Shown here: positions 12,966 to 23,085 of the stretch, piece by piece | How positions within the stretch are numbered: position 1 is the first letter of the stretch | Layout: every line of letters starts with the position of its first letter | Source of the DNA: Tremella fuciformis | Lineage: Eukaryota; Basidiomycota; Tremellomycetes; Tremellales; Tremellaceae | Assembly (NCBI GenBank): GCA_032768795.1 | Contig: CP136491.1 | Coordinates: forward strand, 2,978,501 to 3,042,500 | Direction of reading: 5' to 3' | DNA length: 64,000 nt | Position numbers and translations under genes: made by a program | Notes under the pieces: generated by a model | The model's input: the letters and a program-made list of their open reading frames with translations, nothing else | The model's database searches: none | What the model was told of the DNA's origin: nothing

Positions 12966-15900
12966 TCATCGAGAGCTCATGTCGATGTCAGTCCCATTTG
13001 CCTCGGCTGGCCTTTTCACCATTCCATAACGCTCTCCCAGCCCCTCTTCTCCGGACGAAGTTCTACTATCGGCTTCCTCACCACCGCTCGAAAGCATCGT
13101 AGGCCGAGCTGTGGCCGGCGCACCATCCTCTGACTCTGGCGGACTGGGTAGGCCAGACGGCACGTCGATTTCCTCCCCTGATGTGCTCGTCGCTGTCGTG
13201 GTCGTGAGCTGTCCAAAGCCATAACCTACTCCACTATCGTTACTTCGCGAGCCCCAGGCCGTGTTGCCATACCCGATGCTGCTTCCAACATTATTAAGGG
13301 ACGAAACGTCTCGTGCTGGTCGCGTGCCCTCGTCTTCCGAGCTGAGAGTAGGGCTGGGTACTGCTGGAGAGCCCGAAGCGGAGTAGGATGGGAGCTCGCC
13401 GTCGGAAGAAACGGCTTCGTCGGACGAATCAACCACAGCAGCTTTTCGAAGCTTCGAAGGCCCGGCCTCTGCCGGAGAGGGCGGCGAAGGAGATTGAGCT
13501 CGAGATGTGGCGCGAGATGCTTCAGCCTCTTCAGCTTTGACGCGTGAGATGCCTCCAATTGGTCGAGAGGCGCGACGACGGTAGAACAGCAGATAGGCGG
13601 CGCGAGATTGAACAGATTCGACGTTTGCTTTGGAAACCCGAGAATCGTCGTAGTTATACCAGGCTCCATCGACGCGATTCCGGCAGAAGGCGGTATAGTG
13701 ACCTCCTCCCATACCGCCAAAGTGATTATCGACGGCATCTGAGCAGTCAGCGATGCACGCATGAAGGATGAGAAGCGCACAAAGATCATAGACCAGAGAC
13801 TCGTCCAGAGGCTCCATCCCGTACTCCTTCGCCTGTTCCGAGGACAGATTGAGCGATCCAGCCACTCTGCGCTCGCCGATCCGCGCTTCCAGGTCCAAGC
13901 CATCGACCGGGAAGTGCACAAGATGATCCAGCTGCGATTAAGTTCACCCACCCTTGACAATGCATCAAGGCAACGCTCACCTTATCACTGAGTCGCCTCG
14001 AGCTGCCAAATCGCTTGATGCAGATGACCAGAATGTCAGGGGCTTTGTATATCTCGAGTTTCTTGGTCGCAGCTTGATGCTTTTTACATTGCGGGCAGTA
14101 CCACAGGTCATCTTGTCCCAAAGTCTCCTCCTTGCTGAATTCGTCCAGGCAGTCTTCGATATTGATCGCCTTGCCAGCTTTCTTCTTCTCTGCCTCTCGC
14201 TGGATTGCGGGGTCGATCACCTCTTCGGGCTGCCACGCGGTGTCGAAGAATTCGGTAAACTTCTTGTGCGTCCACTCGCAATAGATACCTTCACCCGGTC
14301 GTACGACGAAAGGGATGTTTGGCGGCGTCGAAGGGGGCGAAGATTCGTCATCCGAGTTATACGCAGGGTTGACAAATGAGTTGAAGCCCGAGGTAAGGCG
14401 ACCCAGCATGTTCTTTCTCGCCTTTTTGCGATGCTCCAAAGGAGACCATTCTTGAGAAGCAGCAGAAATGGTCTGTTTGTAAAACGGCATGACGTCTGGT
14501 TTGCCCTTGAAGGGATTGAAGCCAGACGATTTATCCCCTGTGGCAGCGTCGGTTACGTTGATCTTGAAAAGATCGCCACGAGGCACAAGTGATCGGGCTG
14601 ATGCGAGGCTGACAAGAGATGCTGATGAGGCGTTTGTGGGGAGGGCTACGACCGATGCCGGAGGGACGAGTGTGGCATCAGTCGATGCTTGGGTCACGTC
14701 GAGGTCGACAGTCGAACCATCAGATCGGCTGGAAACTTCTACCAATCGCGTCTGGCTGCCCTCAAGATGGATCTCGGTGACAGGCTCCTCGTCCTCGCTG
14801 ACATTTTGCGGGACCGCTGCGTGTTGAGACGAGGGTGGGACCCACATGGCCGTCTTCATCTCCGGTCTGACGAACTGCGAATATCCCCGGATGATAGCCT
14901 CGCGCACAGCGGCAGGGTCTGTCGCCTCCACTCGGTTGAGCGTGATGAAGAAAGGCTGTAGACTGCACTCGGACGGGAGATCCCGAGGCGAGTTGCCTCC
15001 CTCTGACTTATAAGTGAAGACGGGTACAGTCACGCTCGACGTTTCTGAGAGAGGTACACCAACGCCCTTCCTACCGGCAGACACGGGGACGGATAATTCG
15101 TGAAATACACCCTCGTCGGAGTCTTTGAAGTCTGAGTTGTGATCCGCGTCCAGCCACCACTGGTAGACATTGCTTTTCCACAGATCATAGCAGACCATCT
15201 GTAACGTCAGCTCGCCTTTGCAATGCCCGAAAGAGATGCTCGCATTGGAAGATTTCGCTTTCATCAATTGGCCTAGCTTCTCTTTCACTTGCATGAAAGA
15301 TGAGTTTTGCGGAACGAGCAGTCGGACTCTGACTGGAGGTCGGTCGACGTCTTTCGGGATGAACTTGAGCTTGAGTTGACGGAACTGAGCGATCGGCAAG
15401 GGAACAGTGAGGTACATGAACGGGTCCATAGTGATGGATTCCTGGCGCGATCAGTTCTCTCCAGGCGCATCCTCACTTCTCTGTTGCTCACCTTGTGACA
15501 CTCCGGACAGACCAACGTGCTTTGAAGCTGACCCTGAAAGAGATCCACAATGACGGAATCATTCCTCTTCTTGTATCCATCCCAGCACTCTCGACCCAAT
15601 TCCGCCAATTGGATATCACCGCCTCCTGGCTTCCAGTCCGGCTTCTCGATATACGGCTTCTTCTTGATCCTGTTGAGATCCTCATGCAGACCATCGAGCA
15701 GGAAGGCTATAAACTCCTGAGTGTCGTGTTGCCCATATCCAGCGAATTGAGGAGCAAATCGGGATGTAGTCCATTTGAGCTGCCGCGGACTGAAGGAGGA
15801 ATGCCCCGAGGACGGCGCCCACAGTGCTTCGATGACCCCGCCGAACGACTCGGCAACCTGACCTTGCATGCCAAGCGGATTGTCCGGGTTCAGCTCTTCA

Positions 15901-17468
15901 CGATACACACCAGCTATCGCATCAGCTATGGCGGACAGTCATTGATGTTGACTGACCGAGGAAGTACTCGCTCAGCTCGCGTGTGTTGCTCAAACACTGG
16001 ACTGCGCTGTTCATGAAGCAGGTATTGCCCAGATTCTGCAATCCCACAAGGCCTTTGCCTTTTCGAACCTCTTTTGAAGTTTGACTTCTGGTCTGCATGG
16101 CTCCGTGGGCCGAGGATGATTCGGCTTCCGACGTCGTGGCAGGAGTACCGAAGCCAGAAAACATGCCTGGTTTTGAGAAAAGCGGGGGCGGTGCAGACGG
16201 TACGGTGATGGGGCCAGCGACCTTCTCGACAGCCTTCAACTCTTCGTTGACATCGACCGACCACATCGTCCCGCCCAAAGGGTCCGTTTTCCCGATTTCG
16301 ACTGTGAAGCAGTCTCCATCCACGAATCCAGCCTCTTCACAGGACTTCTCGGCCTCGATTGGGTCGTTGAGAAGCTCGCCGGACAAGCTGGGCAGCAGTG
16401 TATATGGCAAGCGTATTGAACTCAGAGCCGGCAGAGTTTGATCTTGAGTATCTCGGGACGTTATGTCAAGGCGCCAAGCTCGAGATGGACTGAAGTTTTC
16501 GGCATATGATGAAGCCAACTTCCGCACAAATGCGACGAACGTCGAGACCTTGAAGAAAGGAGGATGGGTGAAGAGTATAGGGGCAGCTGTCGGGATCGAG
16601 GATGGAGTCCCAGGGGACAAGGTGATGTACAGTTTGAAGATTGGTGGTCTGAGGATGATGCGCTCGCCATTCGAGCAGAGACGTGGCAATACTGGGCCAT
16701 CATAAGGGCCAAACCTGAGTTTCAGTTCTCCTGCTATCCCCACATGCGATACTGGCGCACCACTCGCAAAGCTTTCCCCAGCCGCTCGCCGAGACAAAGA
16801 GAAAGTCTTCCTGCTCCAGCAAACCATCCTTCATCGGCCACAGGCGTGTTTTCACCCCATTTGGCTCGCTCTTGAGCGGCAGGTCGGTCGGAGGCAGAGT
16901 ATATGAGGAGATGACCTCGACTCCGGTTGGATCCGCCAAAAGGTCACTCAAATCGATCTTGAGATCCGCCGGGGAGACCGTTTCTTTCGAGGACCCCGCT
17001 TCCGCAAGCGCCAGGGTTTGTAGTGTGCTGAAGAGCCTCTTTGGGAAGACATAGTAGGTGCAACCTATCCGGTAGGGAGGTGGGAATGACTCTTTGGCAT
17101 TGTCAGCAACACAGTCTACTCGACGGGGAGAAGGGCTGACGAAGGAGTTCGTCGTATTGTTGCTTGTATTCCTGCTTGCTGGACGAATCTTCCTCTCCGA
17201 GATGAACACCCTCCGTCCTACTCACCCATCCCTCGGTTGGGGAACTCGCTCCATCATCCTCGTTCTCATACCTCAGTGGACTGCTGCCTGCCGGGCCAGG
17301 GGCCATGCTCGGGCTGAGAAGGCCCTGGCCGTCGAGCCTTCCCGAGTCTGATGAAGTGGCGTACGGGTCTTCTGATGCGGCTCGCTTGGGCGAAGACGTA
17401 GACGATGGGGAAGGTGGGTCGGTAGAACGAGGACGCTTGAGGGAAGGAATCGACGGCGTAACGTGCAT
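12966..17468 (-). CDS. UBP12: Ubiquitin carboxyl-terminal hydrolase UBP12-like (DUSP + USP)
   Basis: Cysteine deubiquitinase. Seven exons (17141-17468, 16714-17091, 15913-16761 less the 15914-15956 intron, 15492-15913, 13981-15441, 13781-13931, 12966-13738) are separated by six introns of 42-50 nt, each restoring a conserved motif. An N-terminal Ser/Pro-rich segment is followed by a DUSP domain ([30 protein letters not shown]). The Cys box is [20 protein letters not shown], and [20 protein letters not shown] follows. A zinc-type VCPECHK and [10 protein letters not shown] pair lies in the insert. The His box is [18 protein letters not shown], with NYDDSRV and a disordered acidic tail. Domain order matches fungal Ubp12 and animal USP4/11/15. 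The start at 17468 is preferred; an in-frame Met at 17627 is possible. Confidence 0.95.
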
Positions 17469-17836
17469 GGGGCGTTTGTGGGCGGGATTTCTCCGCTGTA
17501 TGGAGCACTGTAGTCTCCTGATCGCCACTCTAGCCCTGCCTAGCAGCCTGGGAGGTCTGTCTTGGGCTGTGAGAGCGGGGTAAATGGCGTTGAAGAGTGG
17601 TTGTGACGAGCGAAAATTGGGCGCCAAAAGGGGGGAAGGAGAAGGGGGCGCCGCGTCATCCCTGAATCAGCATCAGCAACAGACATAGCCACAGATGTAC
17701 ATGAACATGTATGTACGGCAGTCTATCAAGCTTAAAACATACATAATGAAGGCGGCGATTGTCTCGCGATGCGTAGCGTGGTTAGGAGAGCATCAACGAG
17801 TCCCAATTTCGCCTGGGTCGTGCTCTTGGTGGTGAG
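17469..17836. other. Intergenic, UBP12 upstream
   Basis: No gene seen. It contains the UBP12 promoter side and an in-frame extension to the Met at 17627. Around 17700-17750 it is A/T-richer, with repeated ATGTA words. Confidence 0.4.
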
Positions 17837-18298
17837 CTATTCCCTGGTGCGAGCTCGACCTCTCTCTCCTTCGTGGCGCAAAGGCTGGGAAGGCGTGGAC
17901 GACCCATGACCGCTTGCCTGCGCATTCGACGGCGAAGAATCGAACGCAGAGGTGGATGTCGGAAATCCAGTCTGAAGGTCTCGCTTGTGGCTCGGAGGGA
18001 TCTTTGGTTCGCCGTCTCTCCCTTCCGTTATCGTCCCAACACCGCAAGCATTGGAGGGTGCCCAATCATTGTCCAGCACAATCTCGTCATCTTTGCCGGA
18101 GAGCAGGTTCTGGAAATAGGTTCCGGCATCGGGGTACGATTTCTCGTCTGTGGGCGTAGAGTTGGGCCCATCATTCTGGTGCGCTGAATGGGCGACATTA
18201 TTGTTGTCGGGTGTCGAGCAGCCAGTCACTCCGTCTGAGGGACGACCCTGCGAAGGTGCTCGTTCAGCAGTCGGCATTGGGTGTATGTATGTAACCAA
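17837..18298 (-). CDS. Possible small disordered protein, unknown
   Basis: Open frame of 153 codons, rich in Ser, Pro, Asp, Gly and Arg, with no motif that I recognise. A second Met (MPTAERAP) lies seven residues in and would also serve as a start. The composition resembles the disordered regions of other proteins here, but it has no intron and nothing conserved to anchor it. It may equally be a chance frame or an exon of a larger gene. Confidence 0.3.
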   Translation of the reverse strand: MVTYIHPMPTAERAPSQGRPSDGVTGCSTPDNNNVAHSAHQNDGPNSTPTDEKSYPDAGTYFQNLLSGKDDEIVLDNDWAPSNACGVGTITEGRDGEPKIPPSHKRDLQTGFPTSTSAFDSSPSNAQASGHGSSTPSQPLRHEGERGRARTRE

Positions 18299-19057
18299 GT
18301 CTTTGCTCTAATGGCCGCCAGATCTGATAGGCCCTAACACCAGCTTATATACACCATCAATGAAGCCTTCGAGAATCCCCCACCTGTCACCTCCCTTCTG
18401 TTGCCGACCCCACCTAGCTCGCTTGCGACGTGCAAGATCCGCGCGCGCGACTGCGTTTGACCATTGTAGCGTAAAGGAGGCCAGGCATGGGCGCGCAGTA
18501 ATAGAGATAACGCTCCTGGAGGGCCTGGCCCAATTGCAGCTCAGCGCATGCAGCCAGAACATGAAGAGAGAGTCTCGGAAGAACAAAAGCTTTCGCTGAA
18601 CTGGGCATGGACACGAACGCGATTGGAAGGTCTGGACCGTCAGAGCACTGAATTCGAAATTGTCTCTGGGTGTTACAGACGCGATGCATCTGCTAATGGA
18701 AGGCCGACACCAGGAGCCATCGCGACTCGTCACTTGGAAGACTTGATAGCGTATACAACAACCCGGCTCACCAGGAGCGGACAGGCAGATGGTCTTGTTC
18801 GGAAGACGTCACTGGTCGGTCGCCGCGCGTGCCATTTTCAAACACTCGTCAAGCTAACGGCAGTAAGCTCGGTATCACGGCAAAGGGTCGTCTCAACTCG
18901 CCTCTGTCTCGCATTTGGTGTCCGCCTCCTTCATGTCTTTGCAGCTTCCCGTGTCAGAGTGGCAGGAGAAGCTCAACGCGTCGAAGAGAATATCAAATAA
19001 CTGGCCGCCTACGGCGAAGCCTTCGTCAGCCTCTGGTGGATGAGTTTTGGACCTCGG
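18299..19057. other. Intergenic, no gene recognised
   Basis: Only short overlapping frames without motifs. It lies between a doubtful small ORF and the 3' end of the GH5_5 gene, so it probably carries a terminator and a promoter. Confidence 0.4.
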
Positions 19058-20963
19058 TCAGCAGGGTGCGATCCGCTCACCACTGACGACGAGACCGCGG
19101 CCACTAGGCCGACTGCCCATGAAGCGTTGCAATTTTACATTTGGAAACTCCGTCTGTCGCGCCAGCCGTTTGTGCTTTCTCTTCCTCTTCTTCTCTCCAC
19201 AAGCCGTTTCAGACCCGGACGGGGCGCCTGATGACAAAGTCTCAGCTGCATAGTTCCTCACCGGTGGCTGATACACCGTCGTCACCGTAACGGTGACCAC
19301 AGCCCCGGCAGGCTCAGAAGAATAAACGGCCGGCGGATATGAAGTAGATTGAGCAGGCGGCGGCGAGTACGTAGAGGTGGAGTACGGCAGCGCAGCCGAC
19401 CCGGGAACCACGGCCGAGGTGCTCTGAGGCAGCGTGGACGTAGGTACGGTTGATCCCCTCGTCGTCAGAGCTGGATCGGGTCTCAGAAGACCTACCCAAC
19501 GAGATATGGCTTGACTGCCTGGATCCATAATTCCTGGTCAGTCCCGTCGGCATTGGGAGTGAGGGACAGCACGTAGCTCGGATCGAAGCTACCCGCCTGA
19601 GTCGGTCAGCACGACCTCCCAGTTGCTGACTTGTGAATTCACTGCCCAGACGGCAAAGCCCACGAGATACTGGCTGTTCTGCGCGATATACTGTAGTTCC
19701 TCCCCGAGGCTTGGCGGGTCAGCATTCAAGGTTCCGTGCGTTGAGAGTTATTCTCACTTTGTGTAGCAGGAGGCGGTGTGACCTCCTCCCGTCTCGGTGA
19801 TGATACCTTGTCTCCCGTGCTTCTGCAGATACTGCGCAAACCCAGTCATCGCGGCGACGTTGCTTCCCATCAACGTACGCGTCGTGCGAAAAGGGTCCAA
19901 ACTCACTTGGTCACGCAGTCAGACCCCGTGCCACTGCCATCGCTGTCGAGATACATGTGACCATCCAATAGGAGCAAGGAGGTATCGCCAGTAGCGGAAT
20001 CCGTGACGCCCAGCAGGGCATCGTTGGCGCCGCTTGACCATGTGCCGGCTGAAGCATAGTCGTCGCCTGGCAAGACTATGTACTGGGTTTTCGCCCCTGC
20101 CAAGCGGATGGCATTGACGGCCGCCTGGACAGTCGTGGCCCACGGGGAGATGTCCACGTCATGAGGTTCATTCATGATGCCTGATTGGTGAGCGCCTTTA
20201 GTGCAAGCAACCTGAAACCCACCAAAAAGCACTTTGGGCTGGGATGCGTACTTGGCCGCGAGCATGCCCCACAGACTGGCAAACTGGACATTCAGATGAC
20301 ACAGCGTGCTTGGCGTGACAAGATGAGCTGACCTCTGCGTTGGTCGGGCCGCCTGACTGTCCGATGATTTGGCCGTTCCAGCGCTGAAAGACGTCAGCAT
20401 GAAGCTTTCCTTCCCAGCAGCCATCAGCGGCTCACGGCGTAATTATGGATGTCAATCTCCACGTACGCGCCGGCGGCGAGACACGCTTGTATAAGCGCAT
20501 CGTAGGTGCCAAAGTAGGACGAGTCTAATGCGGTACTGGCAGCGTTCGAGCCGACAAGGTACTGCCAGCCGACTGGCAGGCGGAATCTTGCCCTCATTCA
20601 GCAGCTTCGCGTACAACGTAAAATCGGAGTCATGGTTGGGAAACTCTGCTGACTTGCAGATTCACGCCTTGAGAGACAAAGTGCTGGATCTGGTCGGTGC
20701 CAGGACAGTCGGACGTACCTGCGCACTCAGGGACAAGCACGGATCAACGCATGACACACGCACCAGACGATCCGTCTGTCGACATGCCAAAGTCACAACC
20801 CTGCGGTTTAGCGACCGAAAAGGGAAAGAGGAGACATGAGACGGACTGCTAGATTGACACCGGCGAGTCGAGGCAGGCCGCGCCTGACTTGCTCGCGGAT
20901 CGTCGGCAGAGCAGTGGCCATGCCCAGCATGGCGGCGGCGGCGACGAGCATTAATGGGCGCAT
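19058..20963 (-). CDS. Secreted GH5 subfamily 5 endo-beta-1,4-glucanase
   Basis: Eleven exons totalling 1,425 nt (474 residues), with phases summing exactly. MRPLMLVAAAAMLGMATA is a signal peptide. Next come RLAGVNLAGCDFGMSTDG, QIQHFVSQGVNLFRLPVGWQ, EIDIHNYARWNGQIIGQ, then the acid/base glutamate in FGIMNEPHD, DGHMYLDSDGSGT, the nucleophile glutamate in GIITETGGG, and VWAAGSFDPSYVLSLTP. A Ser/Thr/Pro-rich tail and a Lys/Arg-rich C-terminus follow the catalytic domain. No cellulose-binding module is visible. The enzyme should cleave beta-1,4-glucan or related polysaccharide outside the cell. Introns are 38-52 nt except one of 71 nt at 20587-20657, which has a GC donor. The start was chosen for the signal peptide; a Met at 21005 lies in frame upstream. 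Confidence 0.95.
20587..20657 (-). other. GC-AG intron in the GH5_5 gene
   Basis: The upstream exon ends at CT (phase 2) and the intron starts GCAAGT, the usual form of a GC donor, and ends GGCAAG. Splicing here gives VNL-FRLPVGWQY, the conserved GH5_5 segment. Every GT donor nearby is in the wrong phase or removes conserved residues. Confidence 0.85.
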
Positions 20964-21519
20964 GACGGCGTTCGCTATCGGATTGAGAGACTGATCAGAG
21001 CACACAAAGAACGGATTTGGTCTACAGGCGAAGAGAACGAGAACGACCTGGCCCAGTGAGAGTGGTCAATATATACGAGCTTGAAGTGCTGGAGGGGATC
21101 CTGCCCGCCGCCGAGCTGCCTTGAACCGCGCCGGACACCGTACTTTACTGCGAGGAATTGTCGAGGCCAGACAGAAACCGATGGGTGACTCCCTGAGAGC
21201 CTTTCCCAGGCCGAGGGCGCATGGGCAACGGCCGTCGACCGCGAGACTCACCTCGTCAGGCCATCTGACACATGTTTGACGTGCCTCCGCGCCGCGTTCC
21301 ATTGCGCCTTGGTGCCAGAAGCCGGAGAGATATAGCGGGACGCCTCGCCGTCAAGGGATGTCACCCACAATGGAGATTCCCGCCGCGAGGGGGCAGCTGG
21401 CCTCGTTTCACGTCGTCCTTTCTGCCTCGTTACCACGGGCCGTGAGTCCAAGAGCCTCGACGGCGATCGACAAAAGGAAACTGCTCCATAAAGCCATGAT
21501 GGTGATACGATACATGGCG
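20964..21519. other. Intergenic, GH5_5 promoter side
   Basis: No gene seen. It holds the upstream region of the minus-strand cellulase and the downstream region of the next minus-strand gene. A TATATA word occurs at 21070-21076, about 100 bases upstream of the cellulase start. Confidence 0.4.
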
Positions 21520-22668
21520 CTACATGTATTCAGAAAGAGGTTCCTCCGTTACACTGGCGAGGAAGAGCGTGTCGGTTGGGTCCAATGGCTGGAGAGTGGT
21601 CCTGCCGCCCTCGATGACAGCCTGTACACCACTTTGGGCATAGCAGCTCCAGGACCGAACTTTGGACTGACGATCGCCGACTGACAATCCGGTATAACCT
21701 CCGCCAGCCTCATAGTCGGTGAAACTTCGTTTGATCCCGCTTGGAAGGTCCGTCTGGTAATAGAAGGAGAGTGGCGCGTGCACATCAACAGATTGCTCGT
21801 CCATCGTAGGATACGCTTGTTCGAAAGCGTCATATTGGTTTTGCTGAGTCGGGTCGAATGCCGTAGAGGGCAGGTTCATGTCACCGAAAGACGGGTCAAG
21901 TGCGGTGAGCGCCAACGTCGGATCGTCGAGTAGGAATGGAGCTTGGGCGGCTTCGAAAGCTGAACCGAAGCTTGGCACTGTCAGGTCCAGATTCGGGCCG
22001 GTCGCCAAATCGAAGCCTGCTTGAGTTGTTTCGCTTGTAGCTTGGACGTCGTTCGCCGCGAAAGCTGCGGCGGAGGCGAGGGTGTGTAACGCATCTTCCC
22101 CATGGAGTGCTCCTCCCGGCAGTCCGAGCGGATCCCCTTCGCCTTCTCCCTCCTCTTCCTCAAGAGCTGTCGAAGGCAGAAGAGCGGGTTCTTGCTCCTC
22201 GCCGTAGTGGTATTGAGCGCTTTGGTCTGCCAACAAGGATTCATAGGCGTTGCTCAGTCTCGGCTCGTCAGACAATGCCCCGGCATGATGTTCAACAGAC
22301 TCGGCGTCCGTACCGTCGCTAGACGAGTCCCAGTTTTGAGGACTTCCATATTCTGTGATGGGTCCATCAGATCCGGCATGCTCGCTCGAGCTCTCGTGAA
22401 TATCTGTCCGGGAGACGAGTAGGTCGTCGTCGCGAGATTCGACTCGCGACGCGCTGGAGGGTTTGCCCCTGTAGAGATAAGCCGACTGTGGGAGCGAGGG
22501 GCTTGAAGCATCGCCTTCATGCCAAAAAGCTGATGATTGATCATATTGCTTTTGCACCCAGACTGCGTCATCGAATTCGGAGGGTTGGACCACATCGGAC
22601 GTGTGCGGTGGAAGATATAGGGCCGAAACGATCGAGTGCGTGGAACCCGTCGCGGCAGTCGTTGCCAT
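21520..22668 (-). CDS. Acidic, low-complexity protein of unknown function
   Basis: Uninterrupted frame giving about 382 residues from the Met at 22668, which has A at -3 (AATAATGG); an upstream Met at 22737 would add 23 basic residues. The protein is strongly acidic and rich in Ser, Asp, Glu, Ala and Gln, with an EEEEGEGEGD run and many aromatic residues spaced through acidic stretches (SFYYQTDLP, FDPTQQNQYDAF). That pattern resembles transcription activation domains, but I see no DNA-binding domain. I do not recognise the family. Its length and clean frame in a region without other candidates support a real gene. Confidence 0.6.
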   Translation of the reverse strand: MATTAATGSTHSIVSALYLPPHTSDVVQPSEFDDAVWVQKQYDQSSAFWHEGDASSPSLPQSAYLYRGKPSSASRVESRDDDLLVSRTDIHESSSEHAGSDGPITEYGSPQNWDSSSDGTDAESVEHHAGALSDEPRLSNAYESLLADQSAQYHYGEEQEPALLPSTALEEEEGEGEGDPLGLPGGALHGEDALHTLASAAAFAANDVQATSETTQAGFDLATGPNLDLTVPSFGSAFEAAQAPFLLDDPTLALTALDPSFGDMNLPSTAFDPTQQNQYDAFEQAYPTMDEQSVDVHAPLSFYYQTDLPSGIKRSFTDYEAGGGYTGLSVGDRQSKVRSWSCYAQSGVQAVIEGGRTTLQPLDPTDTLFLASVTEEPLSEYM

Positions 22669-23085
22669 TATTTTTGTGGCAGCCGATCCCGATCTTTTGA
22701 TAGATTTGATTTGAGACGCAGTTATTCTTGTTAGCAACTTAGCTTTGGTGCGACATCAGCGCCGTCGATGTCTAGGTTGCGCTCGAACGCCCGTATCACC
22801 GCAGAGACATTCGACGTACGTTGACTCCTCATGTCTCCCTCATCCGTTGAGCTGAACAACTTGCCACACGTGTCAGCCAAAACGTCCTTTCATTCCGCCC
22901 CGCTCGTCCGATGGTGTGCCCACGACGAGACGACGGAGCTCGAGTCGGCATTGTAACGTTTCACGCTGATGCACAGAATTGCATGCTCGTGTGTGATATC
23001 GTGAAGTCATGGCCGTGATTCTGCTTGAAACAGTTCTTCTGATACACTTTGCGGTCCGAGGTGATGATACAGATCGTCTGCCTCC
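22669..23085. other. Intergenic
   Basis: Upstream region of the acidic orphan protein and downstream region of the sterol glucosyltransferase. No gene seen. Confidence 0.4.

Noticed and set aside
18548..19000. Plus-strand frame of 151 codons
   Set aside because: No motif, poor composition, no splice support; treated as intergenic.
20587..20657. Frameshift or pseudogene in the cellulase
   Set aside because: At first no GT donor restored the frame. A GC donor restores both phase and conserved residues, and all 11 exons then sum to a whole number of codons.
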